Notes: generated by a model from the letters alone, not told the origin. Counted from the stretch's first letter, positions 1 to 6,996 are shown. The stretch: DNA of 8,918 nt from Deltaproteobacteria bacterium (GCA_030698575.1 JAUYMQ010000183.1:1-8918); one strand, 5' to 3'. Numbers and translations are program-made.

Positions 1-1153
1 GGTCCATTTCGAATTCCACGTCCCCGGCGCGGACGCCTCCCGTCAGGTCCGCATCGTCGAGGGGCCAGACTGCGTCATGCGCAAATTCTCCCGCGGCGCC
101 CTCCTTGACGGTCACCTCGTCGTTCGCCTCGATCTCGGGCAGCTCATCCTCGAGCAATACCACCCCGGAAGGGTCCTCTTCCATGTTGTCTAACATGTTG
201 TCTGACATGTTGTCTGACATGACCTCTGCCGGCCCGAAATCCGGCGGCTCGGCATCCACCTCCGGACCCGACTGTTCCTCCCAGATGCTGTCGGCCTCCG
301 TCAGATTCGGCGCCGTCTCCACGAGCGCCTCGGCAAACGTATCAGCGGGGGCGGAAGCGCCCGGGCCGACCGGCTCGAGATCGAGAGTGAGTTCGTCCTC
401 CGGCAAATCGGAATCGGAGGGGAGATCAAGAAGCGGTATCGAGTCCGGAACGGCCTCCTGATAAACGATCGAATCGGCTGTGTCCGGCTCGGCTGCTTCC
501 GGCTCAGCGGACGTCGGAACAGGGTCGCGCGCTTCGATGTCGCCAGACGCCTCCGCTCCGTCGGGAGCCGCCTGGATGCTTGCATCTTCCCACCAGGGAG
601 TCGGAAGCGCATCCGTTTCGAGGGCCGGCTCGGGAGTTTCGTCGGCCGCCTTCGCCTCGGCGAACGTCCCGGGCTCCTCGGCCGCTTGCCCGGGGACCGC
701 CGTTGCGGCCGGGGTCTCGACGACCACCGGTGTGGGTGCGGGCTCGATCCCGGCCAGAGCCTGGCGCGCTTCCTCGTCGTCGGGGTTCAGCGCGAGCGCG
801 CGGGCAAAGGCTTCGAAGGCGCCTTCGAGGTCGCCCAGCTGAACGCGCGCCTCGCCAAGGAGCCGGTGCGCCAGCGCGTTCTCAGGTGCATGCGAGATGG
901 CCTCGACCAGTTCGCCTGCCGCCTCATCGTGCCGGTCCAGGGCAAGCTGAGCCCGTGCCAGCGCCACGCGACCGCTGGCGTAAGCCGGGTGGATCGCCAC
1001 GCCGGTCCGGGCGATCGTGAGGGCTTCCTCGAGCCGGTTCGCCTTGCGACAAGCCTCCGCCAGGGGCGCGAAGACGCGCGAGTTCGGATCCCGCTCGAGG
1101 AGCTTCCGGTACCGTTCGATATGTTGATCGATATCGCTTGTATTTTCAGGCAT
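1..1153 (-). CDS. TPR-repeat protein with long acidic tail (partial, C-terminus beyond window)
   Basis: The gene starts at the ATG at 1153 and stays open for 384 codons to the left edge, so the C-terminus is missing. The start is firm because an in-frame TAA (1154-1156) directly precedes it. I see no good Shine-Dalgarno. Residues 9-135 form about three tetratricopeptide repeats, recognisable by motifs such as LAEACRKANRLEEAL, ALARAQLALDRHDEA and LLGEARVQLGDLEGAFEAF. TPRs are protein-protein interaction scaffolds. From about residue 136 the protein becomes low-complexity, rich in Glu, Asp, Pro and Ala, with a short M-S-D-N repeat near residues 312-324. I see no signal peptide or membrane segment, so it looks cytoplasmic, at least in the visible part. 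It follows aroB after 109 bp on the same strand. In gammaproteobacteria this place is often held by damX, but no SPOR domain is visible here. The partner and function are unknown; a role in pilus or envelope regulation is only a positional guess. Confidence 0.85.
   Translation of the reverse strand, partial: MPENTSDIDQHIERYRKLLERDPNSRVFAPLAEACRKANRLEEALTIARTGVAIHPAYASGRVALARAQLALDRHDEAAGELVEAISHAPENALAHRLLGEARVQLGDLEGAFEAFARALALNPDDEEARQALAGIEPAPTPVVVETPAATAVPGQAAEEPGTFAEAKAADETPEPALETDALPTPWWEDASIQAAPDGAEASGDIEARDPVPTSAEPEAAEPDTADSIVYQEAVPDSIPLLDLPSDSDLPEDELTLDLEPVGPGASAPADTFAEALVETAPNLTEADSIWEEQSGPEVDAEPPDFGPAEVMSDNMSDNMLDNMEEDPSGVVLLEDELPEIEANDEVTVKEGAAGEFAHDAVWPLDDADLTGGVRAGDVEFEMD
183..218 (-). 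repeat. 12-bp tandem repeat (3 copies) inside the TPR gene
   Basis: Three consecutive 12-bp units, atgttgtctaac followed by two identical copies of atgttgtctgac on the plus strand. The copies differ at one base. On the coding strand they encode M-S-D-N, M-S-D-N and M-L-D-N in the acidic tail of the TPR protein. Because the unit is a multiple of three, gain or loss of copies would keep the reading frame. Confidence 0.9.
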
Positions 1154-1262
1154 TTAGAACTTGCGGAACGAGAGAGGATCGCGTTCCGCTCCCCCTGGGG
1201 CAATGCGCGGGGGCGCGCCCCTATATATAGGATGCGGCCGGGCCCCGCGCGTGATGCCGAAA
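1154..1262 (-). other. aroB to TPR-gene intergenic region with three palindromes
   Basis: This 109-bp spacer contains, in transcription order, a 12-bp AT-core palindrome cctatatatagg (1220-1231), an abutting GC palindrome ggggcgcgcccc (1210-1221), and an inverted repeat with 8-bp arms gcggaacg/cgttccgc (1163-1170 and 1182-1189, 11-nt loop) that ends 9 nt before the TPR start codon. No run of T follows any of them, so none looks like a standard intrinsic terminator. The TATATA core could be a -10 element, but I find no -35 box at a suitable distance. The region may hold an operator, a promoter or an RNA structure that controls the TPR gene. Confidence 0.5.
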
Positions 1263-2366
1263 CTAGATGGATCTCCCTTCGAGATCAAGCGTGTCGAGCA
1301 GCTCCTTCACGGAAATCTGGACGATCTCGCAGCGGCCGATGCGCCGGACCCCCACAAACCGGATTTCTTTCCCGCGCCGCTTCTTGTCCGCTACAACGGC
1401 GCGTTCCCAGGCCCTTCGGCCGAACTGGGGCGGCTTCGTGGGCAGGCCGGCCGCCAGCACCAGATCGAGAATTCTCGCGGGGGCGTCGGCGCTGCACAGG
1501 CCCAGGCGGGCTGAGATTCGCCCCGCCATGATCATTCCGATACCCACCGCTTCCCCGTGTTTGTATTTCCGGTACTCAGTCAGCGCCTCAATGGCATGCC
1601 CGAAGGTATGGCCGAAATTGAGGATCGCCCGCACTCCGGATTCGAGTTCGTCGGCTGCAACAACAGCCGCCTTGAGCTGACAGGCACGGCGTATGACCGG
1701 AACGAGCGCGCCCGCATCAACCGCCAGTATGCGCGGCATCTGCTTTTCGAGCCTGCCGAAGAGATCGGCGTCGCGGATCACGCCGCACTTGATGACCTCC
1801 GCCATGCCCGCGCGAAGCTCGCGCTTCGGAAGGGTGCGCAGCGTCTCGATGTCGGAGTAGACGAGGCGCGGCTGGTAGAAGCTTCCGATCAAGTTCTTGC
1901 CGAGCCGGTGATTGACGCCGGTCTTTCCCCCGACGGCAGAGTCGACCTGCGCCAGGAGGGTCGTCGGCACCTGTACGTAGGGGACCCCTCGCAGAAATAC
2001 CGCGGCGACGAAACCAGCGAGGTCGCCCACCACCCCGCCGCCCAGTGCGATGACGGCCGAATCGCGATCGAGGCGCGCCTCGATGAGCCGGCCGATCACT
2101 TCCTCGGCGACGGTCAGGGTCTTGGCGGGCTCGCCGTCGGGAACGAGACACTGGATCGGGGAGTATCCCCTCTTCTCCAGCCCCGACTTGACCCGGCGCC
2201 AGTAGCGGCGCGCGACGCGCCGGTTGGTCACAACGGCGACACGGCGCGGAGAGATCACGCGGCTCAGGGAATCAGCGAAACCAGCCAGGCCGTCGGCCGC
2301 GAAGATTATGGGGTATGAGCGATCGCCGAGGCTGACCCTCAGCGGCTTCGCTGCTTCACCCTGCAT
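1263..2366 (-). CDS. aroB: 3-dehydroquinate synthase AroB
   Basis: AroB converts DAHP to 3-dehydroquinate, the second step of the shikimate pathway, in the cytoplasm, using NAD and a divalent metal. The 367-residue length is normal for the family. Visible signatures are the NAD-binding segment ALGGGVVGDLAGF (107-119) with DGE-x-x-K (77-82), the substrate-binding stretch VPTTLLAQVDSAVGGKTGVN (133-152), and the three expected metal ligands: Glu190 in AGMAEVIKCG, His253 in NFGHTFGH and His270 in KHGEAVG. The ATG at 2366 is preceded by GGGGGAGG at 4 nt. This start lies inside the end of aroK (11-bp overlap), which suggests translational coupling. The frame is open further upstream to 2591, but that extension only shadows aroK. 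The gene appears intact, with a TAG stop. Confidence 0.97.
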   Translation of the reverse strand: MQGEAAKPLRVSLGDRSYPIIFAADGLAGFADSLSRVISPRRVAVVTNRRVARRYWRRVKSGLEKRGYSPIQCLVPDGEPAKTLTVAEEVIGRLIEARLDRDSAVIALGGGVVGDLAGFVAAVFLRGVPYVQVPTTLLAQVDSAVGGKTGVNHRLGKNLIGSFYQPRLVYSDIETLRTLPKRELRAGMAEVIKCGVIRDADLFGRLEKQMPRILAVDAGALVPVIRRACQLKAAVVAADELESGVRAILNFGHTFGHAIEALTEYRKYKHGEAVGIGMIMAGRISARLGLCSADAPARILDLVLAAGLPTKPPQFGRRAWERAVVADKKRRGKEIRFVGVRRIGRCEIVQISVKELLDTLDLEGRSI

Positions 2367-2967
2367 GGTCCCTCCCCCTGTCGGTTCGGGCGGCCCGAGT
2401 CTTCCCCCGCCGTGTAGGCAAGTTTTCCAGCGCTTCGATAACGGCGCTGGCGGTGCCGGACACCCCCAGCCGATCGGTACCGACCGTGGTGTCGGCGAGC
2501 GCGTAGGCATCAGCGCGGGCGGAGAGCAGCTCGCGAATGCGCCGGAGACGCAATTCCTGCGTCCGGGCCCCCGCGAGCATGGGACGGTCACCGCCGCCGC
2601 CGACTCTCCGGAGAATCGTCTTCGGCGAGGCCTCGAGAAGAACGATGGGGCCGAGCCCGCGAAGGGCGGCCACGTTCGCCGGGTCCGTCATCGCTCCTCC
2701 GCCGGTCGACAGCACCAACCTCGACCTTCCCTTGAGCGACGCGATCGCCCTGCTCTCGCGCTCTCTGAAGCCTGCCTCGCCCTCCTCCGTGAAGATGGCG
2801 GGGATGTCCTTGCCGGCCTGCTCGCGGACGAGCTCATCAGAGTCAATGAACGCGTATCCAAGGCGCCTGGCGAGCGCCCGGCCGACGACGCTCTTCCCCG
2901 TTCCCATGAACCCCGTTATGACCACATTGTCGAACCGATTCGCGGCGGCATCGGGTCCTGGCGTCAT
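2356..2967 (-). CDS. aroK: shikimate kinase AroK
   Basis: Shikimate kinase phosphorylates the 3-hydroxyl of shikimate with ATP in the cytoplasm. The 203-residue product is slightly longer than the usual 170-190, owing to about 12 N-terminal residues and a basic C-terminal tail (about 185-203). Visible motifs are the Walker A loop GFMGTGKS (19-26), the shikimate-binding DSD (42-44) and FRERE (67-71), the glycine triplet STGGGA (87-92), and the lid segment DRPML (127-131) with its conserved Arg128. Arg151 in SARADAY matches the family's late conserved arginine. The ATG at 2967 gives the natural domain boundary, but its Shine-Dalgarno is poor (only CCCGGA directly before it). The frame is open upstream to 3177 with proline- and arginine-rich sequence unlike the family, so that extension was rejected. 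The gene follows pilQ after 187 bp and overlaps aroB. Confidence 0.95.
   Translation of the reverse strand: MTPGPDAAANRFDNVVITGFMGTGKSVVGRALARRLGYAFIDSDELVREQAGKDIPAIFTEEGEAGFRERESRAIASLKGRSRLVLSTGGGAMTDPANVAALRGLGPIVLLEASPKTILRRVGGGGDRPMLAGARTQELRLRRIRELLSARADAYALADTTVGTDRLGVSGTASAVIEALENLPTRRGKTRAARTDRGRDHAG
2371..2378 (-). promoter_or_regulatory. aroB ribosome binding site inside aroK
   Basis: GGGGGAGG on the minus strand lies 4 nt before the ATG at 2366. It decides the aroB start and sits within the last codons of aroK, as expected for coupled translation of the two shikimate genes. Confidence 0.75.
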
Positions 2968-3154
2968 TCCGGGAAGATACCACGGCGGGCGGCCAGGGCG
3001 AAGCAATCGCGACAGGGGGCGGTCGATCCTCCCTCCCGGCGATGCCGTGAAATGGCGACGGGGCGGCCGCGGCCGCCCCGTCTCGCAGTTCCAGGCTGTT
3101 TCCCCGCGGGAAGCATCATCCCGAGACGAGGGCGGACCGGCCTTCCAGAAAGGC
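2968..3154 (-). other. pilQ to aroK intergenic spacer with hairpins
   Basis: This is the longest gap inside the gene block (187 bp). It carries the 26-bp palindrome at 3057-3082 and a smaller hairpin at 3100-3112 (ttccc/gggaa, 3-nt loop). I recognise no convincing -10/-35 or -24/-12 promoter for aroK. The spacer could mark the boundary between a regulated pilus unit and constitutively needed aro genes, but that is inference. Confidence 0.5.
3057..3082 (-). terminator. perfect 26-bp GC palindrome after pilQ, possible terminator or attenuator
   Basis: The half-site GACGGGGCGGCCG is followed immediately by its exact reverse complement. As RNA it would fold into an 11-bp stem with a CGCG tetraloop, about 72 nt beyond the pilQ stop. 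Downstream on the minus strand the sequence is GCCATTTCACGG, with only three consecutive T residues, so it is a weak match to an intrinsic terminator. It could equally stabilise the 3' end of the pil mRNA or act as an attenuator before aroK-aroB. Confidence 0.4.
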
Positions 3155-5785
3155 TCAGGCCGCTCCCGCCTCCCCACCGATAATTCTCGGCGTCACGAAG
3201 ATGATGAGTTCCTTCTTCTTGTCGGAAACGCTGTAGTTCCGGAAAAGCCACTGGAAGCCCGGAACACGGTTCAGGTACGGAATGGACATGTTGTTCGCGG
3301 CCTTGTCGACGACGTAGATTCCGCCGATCACGACCGTCTGCCCATCCTTCACCAGAGCCTCCGTGGTCGCCTCGTTCTTGGCGATCGCGGGGTCGCCCGT
3401 CGCCGTTGGTACCGAGAGGTCCGGCGCGTTCCGGGCCACCTTGATCTTCATGATGATCGACCTGTCGCTCGTCACGTGTGGCGTCACCGTGAGCGAGAGA
3501 TCCGCATCGATGAACTCGAGGTTCGTGTCCCCCTCCTCGGTGGTCTGGAAGGGAATGGAGATGCCCTGCTGGATCTTGGCTTCCTTGTTATCGAGCGTGA
3601 TGATCCGCGGGCTCGAGATCACGCGGCCGTTACCGGAGCTCTCGAGCGCCTGGATCGTGACGTCCACGTCGAGCTGATCCTTCAGCGCCGTGAAAGAGCC
3701 GGAAGCGACACCGGTCGGCATCCCTTTAATGGGAAGGGCGCCGGAAAAGAGGCTGGATCCCGACGGGCTCGTGCCCGAGTTCACCACCCGGTTCCCGAAA
3801 TTGACGTTGTCGCTAGCGGCGTTTTTCCCGTTGCCGATGTCAGCGTTCAGGAAGTCGGCCGTGTACATGATTCCCAGTTCTTTCGCGAAGTCGAGGTTGG
3901 CTTCGACGATCTTCGCCTCGATCAGGACCTGGGGGGTTTGCGTGTCGAGCCGTCGAACGAGCTTGACCGCCTGCTCGATCACCGTCGGGATGTCCTTGAT
4001 GATGAGCGTGTTCGTCCGGATGTCGACGTTGGACGAACCACGGTCGGACAGAAGGCTCTCCACCTGCTCCTGCGCATCGGTCACTTTTGCGTAGTTGATC
4101 GGAACGAGCTTGACCATGAGGTCTTCCAGCTTCTCCACCGACCGACGATCGGCAAGATACTGGGCCTCCTCGGCCTTGAGGCGCTCGGCCGGCGCAACCC
4201 GGAGGATGTTCCCGGTCCGGATGTAGCCGAGCTGCCGGCTCGCAAGCACCACGTCCAGCGCCTGATCCCAGGGGACATTTACCAGGCGCACGGTAACTGC
4301 GCCGGCGACGTCCTCGGCCGCAACCACGTTAAGTCCGCTGACCTCCGCGATGAGGCGGAGAATGTTCTGGATGTCGGCATCCTTGAAGTCGAGTGAAACC
4401 AGATTGCCGTGGTAGACTTTCCCGGGCCGGAAGCCGAGGCTGATCTCGGGCCTTTCGGTCAGGACCCCTTCGTTGGGATTCCGGATCTCGTCCGGATCGA
4501 TCTCGGACGCCGCCTCCGTGTCCAGAGCAGCCATCACCGGCGTCGCCAGCGGCACGATCGGCTCCGAGGCCTCGAGATCGGGCAGCGCCGGGTTCTCCGT
4601 CTCCGGCGTGATTGCAGCGGCGGTGCGCTCCTCCTTAAAGGGCTCCGGCTTAACGGGCCGGGGAGCAGCTTCAGGGGCGATCTCCGTCACCTGGGCCGCC
4701 ACCGGGGTCGCTGCAGGAATCGCGCTCGCGATGTTCTTCGAACGATCTCCGAAGGCGATCAGAAGCGTGCTCCCCGCGGGCTCAATGGCGTAGGGCGCGC
4801 TTTCGTCGTCGAGATCCAGGACAATTCTCACCTTGCCGGGATGGGGCCCGATCCGGACGCTGCCGATTTCGGGGCCGCCAACCGGTATCAATCGCTTCCC
4901 GCTCGCCTCTTGAACGCCGAAGACATCGACCACCAGCCGGCTCGGATTGTCGAGCGTGAAGAAATCGAAACTCCTCGCGCGGCCGTTCAGCTCGACGGCC
5001 ACCTGCGTGCCGGTAGCTGCCTTGTCGACGCTGACCGCAGTCAATTCAGTCGCTTCCGGAAGAGCGAGATCACGGGTAGCGGGCGCTTCTGAAGGCTCCG
5101 CCTTCGTGACCTGCACGGCCTGCGGCGATTCTTTCCCGGAAGCCTCAGCCTCGGTTTCCGTCTTCGCGGGCGTAGCGCCGATCTTCGCGAGGGCATCCGT
5201 CTCAGCGCCGCCGATGTCTGTGGTATCGAGGCCGGACTTCGCCGCTGAGGGCTCCGGAGCCAGATCGTCCTCGGCCGCTTCCGCCGAAACCTCCATCACG
5301 AGGCCGTCAGGCTTCTGGTGGACCTCGTAGTGCACTTCCCGCTTCAGCGTGACCAGGATGCGGCTCGACTGCTTCTTGGAAGCCGTCTGGGTGACGAACA
5401 CCTTGTCCACCAGCTCGCCGTCGACCTCGAAGGGGGCGATGGGCTTGGCGATCTGCGTTCCCGCCAGGTTGAGGATCACCGCCGGCGGATCCTGCTGCCG
5501 GACGGCGAAGAAGAACACCGGCCGGTTCGCATAGGCGCGAATGCTCGTCCTGTCGCCCTCCTTCGTAATCTCGACGCGATCAATGACGGTGGCGTCGTTG
5601 TCGGAACCGAGGGCGGAGGCCTTCGGGCCGGCGCCTGTTTCGTCCTTCGCGTACGCACTGGCGCCCAAAAGGAGCGTCAGGCACGCCGCAATGATGAAGA
5701 GCGCGGCTACGCGGGACAGAAGGCCCCGAGCAACGCCACCTTCGACGAAGGAGCCCATATTTTCAAACCTCCCCCTGTTGCTCAT
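3155..5785 (-). CDS. pilQ: type IV pilus secretin PilQ
   Basis: PilQ forms the multimeric outer-membrane channel through which the pilus fibre passes. The 876-residue protein has a signal peptide (hydrophobic segment about 23-46, likely cleavage after AYA46), two AMIN domains (about 66-168 and 248-346; AMIN domains bind peptidoglycan), and a Pro/Ala/Glu-rich linker (about 347-450). Next come an STN/N0 domain (about 458-532), a secretin N1 domain (about 553-613, with VPINYAKV and TNTLIIKDIP), and the C-terminal secretin domain (about 617-870). The last contains VLIEAKIVEAN, GNGRVISSPRI, KDGQTVVIGGIY and the signature RVPGFQWLFR near 840-849. It ends in ELIIFVTPRII, typical of PilQ. The ATG at 5785 shares one base with the pilP TGA stop and has GGGGAGG at 7 nt. 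An alternative ATG at 5758 (residue 10) also has a strong Shine-Dalgarno. The gene appears intact. Confidence 0.97.
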   Translation of the reverse strand: MSNRGRFENMGSFVEGGVARGLLSRVAALFIIAACLTLLLGASAYAKDETGAGPKASALGSDNDATVIDRVEITKEGDRTSIRAYANRPVFFFAVRQQDPPAVILNLAGTQIAKPIAPFEVDGELVDKVFVTQTASKKQSSRILVTLKREVHYEVHQKPDGLVMEVSAEAAEDDLAPEPSAAKSGLDTTDIGGAETDALAKIGATPAKTETEAEASGKESPQAVQVTKAEPSEAPATRDLALPEATELTAVSVDKAATGTQVAVELNGRARSFDFFTLDNPSRLVVDVFGVQEASGKRLIPVGGPEIGSVRIGPHPGKVRIVLDLDDESAPYAIEPAGSTLLIAFGDRSKNIASAIPAATPVAAQVTEIAPEAAPRPVKPEPFKEERTAAAITPETENPALPDLEASEPIVPLATPVMAALDTEAASEIDPDEIRNPNEGVLTERPEISLGFRPGKVYHGNLVSLDFKDADIQNILRLIAEVSGLNVVAAEDVAGAVTVRLVNVPWDQALDVVLASRQLGYIRTGNILRVAPAERLKAEEAQYLADRRSVEKLEDLMVKLVPINYAKVTDAQEQVESLLSDRGSSNVDIRTNTLIIKDIPTVIEQAVKLVRRLDTQTPQVLIEAKIVEANLDFAKELGIMYTADFLNADIGNGKNAASDNVNFGNRVVNSGTSPSGSSLFSGALPIKGMPTGVASGSFTALKDQLDVDVTIQALESSGNGRVISSPRIITLDNKEAKIQQGISIPFQTTEEGDTNLEFIDADLSLTVTPHVTSDRSIIMKIKVARNAPDLSVPTATGDPAIAKNEATTEALVKDGQTVVIGGIYVVDKAANNMSIPYLNRVPGFQWLFRNYSVSDKKKELIIFVTPRIIGGEAGAA
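5768..5775 (-). promoter_or_regulatory. second candidate ribosome binding site at the pilQ start
   Basis: GGGGGAGG lies 9 nt before an in-frame ATG at 5758, inside the first codons of pilQ. The upstream site GGGGAGG (5793-5799) lies 7 nt before the ATG at 5785. Both are good sites, so the N-terminus of PilQ is uncertain by nine residues. The shorter form would leave a more compact signal peptide. Confidence 0.5.
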
Positions 5786-6339
5786 CAGCTTTCCTCCCCA
5801 TACAGATCGGGCTGAACGATCTTCAGGGTCACGCTCTTCTGGCTCTCGTGTCCCAGATAATCGATATAGGTTTCCTTGACCCGGACCTCACGGTCCCCGA
5901 TGTTAGTCACGATGCCCCGGTTCTTGCCAATGTCCGATCCGATCTGGATGACATGGCTGCGACCGGTCGGGTCCGCGACCATGGCCTTGGGCAATTCCAC
6001 GTTCCAGACGACGGCCGTCAGTTGAAGCTGTGCGAGGTCATACCGGCGGAGCGGGCTTTCCGCGACCTTCGAGGATTCACGAAGGAGAATGAAGGGGCGG
6101 AAAGGGTCCGGCTTGTTCGCCGATTCGTACCTGTACTCGGCCTGCAGAGCCGCTTCCTGAACCGTTTTGGTTGCTGGAGCGGTCTTCGCCACCTCGTCGG
6201 TGGCAGCCGGCGTATCTGACGCCGGACCTTCAGAGCCACCACAACCAGGAAGGATGGCGATCATTGCGATGGCGAACGCTGCGGCACAGCCCCAGCTCCA
6301 TCGGCTCCGGCGGTTCTCCATTTTATTGTTTCGTGCCAT
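5785..6339 (-). CDS. pilP: type IV pilus assembly lipoprotein PilP
   Basis: PilP is an inner-membrane-anchored lipoprotein that binds the PilN-PilO dimer and contacts the N-terminal domains of PilQ, aligning the inner- and outer-membrane parts of the pilus machine. The 184-residue product starts with a basic segment, then a hydrophobic stretch (about 17-31) that ends in a lipobox-like LPGC with the lipidated Cys at 33. A flexible linker (34-66) follows. The conserved PilP core shows YESANKPDPFRPF (71-83), PLRRYDLAQLQLTAVVW (96-112) and GRSHVIQIGSDIGKN (126-140), which form the beta-sandwich domain. The ATG at 6339 has GGGGAG at 4 nt. A TTG at 6366 would extend it by nine residues but has less support. 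The gap to pilO is 39 bp, and the stop overlaps the pilQ ATG. Confidence 0.95.
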   Translation of the reverse strand: MARNNKMENRRSRWSWGCAAAFAIAMIAILPGCGGSEGPASDTPAATDEVAKTAPATKTVQEAALQAEYRYESANKPDPFRPFILLRESSKVAESPLRRYDLAQLQLTAVVWNVELPKAMVADPTGRSHVIQIGSDIGKNRGIVTNIGDREVRVKETYIDYLGHESQKSVTLKIVQPDLYGEES

Positions 6340-6378
6340 CTCGCTCCCCGTCTCTTGAGTCCGCAACGGCGTCTGGGA

Positions 6379-6996
6379 TCAGGCGCCGGCGGCAGCGGCT
6401 GCCGCTGCCTCGTCCGCCGCGAGTTCCGCGTCATTGACGAAGCGGAAAGTCGTGGCCACCCCGCTAATCGTCAGCATGACCGCATTCGGGCTTACCTCGA
6501 CGTTGTCCACGCTGAAGCTCTGCACGTTCACGATCCGGTTGAGTCTTGAGAGTTCGTCAAAGAATTTCGCCAGATCATGGTAGCCGCCGTTCAGCACGAT
6601 GCTGATCGGCACCTCGGCGTAGAATCCCTTCTTCACTTCCGGCTGCGGAATGAAGGATTTGAACTCGAGGCCCGCGTTCTTTCCCAGAGTCGTGATGTCT
6701 GTCAGCAGCACCGGCAGTTCCTTGTCGTTCGGAAGCTGCATGAGCGCTTCGGTGAGCTCCGCGTTGAGGCGCTTCAACTCATTCTCGAATCGCGGAAGAT
6801 CGGCGGCCAGCGTGCGATTCTCGGCCAGCTGAACCTGGAGTTGCCCCAGCTTGTCGTTCGATGCATTCAGGTCCTGCCGCTTGGCATCGAACATTGCGAA
6901 CCAGTAAGCGACCAGGAGCAGTACCGAGGCGCAGGCCAGCAGCGCGAGCTTCTGCTGCTTCGGCAGCTTCTTGATCTTGTCCATGTCAAGCGCCAC
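6379..6996 (-). CDS. pilO: type IV pilus inner-membrane protein PilO
   Basis: PilO is a bitopic inner-membrane protein that pairs with PilN through matching coiled coils and ferredoxin-like periplasmic domains. The 205-residue product has a short cytoplasmic N-terminus with KKLPKQQK, one membrane segment (about 16-36), a coiled coil (about 38-90), and a compact periplasmic domain (about 94-190) with GLEFKSFIPQPE and YHDLAKFFDELSRL typical of PilO. The C-terminus is an alanine run (198-203). The start is taken as GTG at 6996 because GGAGGAGG (7003-7010) lies 6 nt before it. An ATG at 6984 is the fallback; it would sit 1 nt after the pilN stop but 18 nt from the Shine-Dalgarno. With the GTG, the gene overlaps pilN by 11 bp. 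Confidence 0.95.
   Translation of the reverse strand: MALDMDKIKKLPKQQKLALLACASVLLLVAYWFAMFDAKRQDLNASNDKLGQLQVQLAENRTLAADLPRFENELKRLNAELTEALMQLPNDKELPVLLTDITTLGKNAGLEFKSFIPQPEVKKGFYAEVPISIVLNGGYHDLAKFFDELSRLNRIVNVQSFSVDNVEVSPNAVMLTISGVATTFRFVNDAELAADEAAAAAAAGA

Noticed and set aside
787-1203. 138-codon minus-strand frame beginning upstream of the TPR start
   Set aside because: It is out of frame with the TPR gene, whose repeats are clear in the other frame. Its product is a serine/arginine-rich shadow.
686-1531. Plus-strand open frames of 117-281 codons around the aroB/TPR junction
   Set aside because: They are antisense to the TPR gene and aroB and cross the intergenic palindromes; no domain-like sequence is present.
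2968-3177. Upstream in-frame extension of aroK to an ATG inside pilQ
   Set aside because: The extra 70 residues are proline/arginine-rich, run through the 26-bp palindrome and have no counterpart in shikimate kinases.
2537-4396. 619-codon open frame on the plus strand
   Set aside because: It lies antisense to pilQ and aroK, both of which have clear family motifs on the minus strand. Its product is arginine- and aspartate-rich with no recognisable domain. Long antisense frames are common in GC-rich coding DNA.
6340-6366. TTG start for pilP nine codons upstream
   Set aside because: The ATG at 6339 has GGGGAG at a suitable distance and gives a normal lipoprotein signal peptide.
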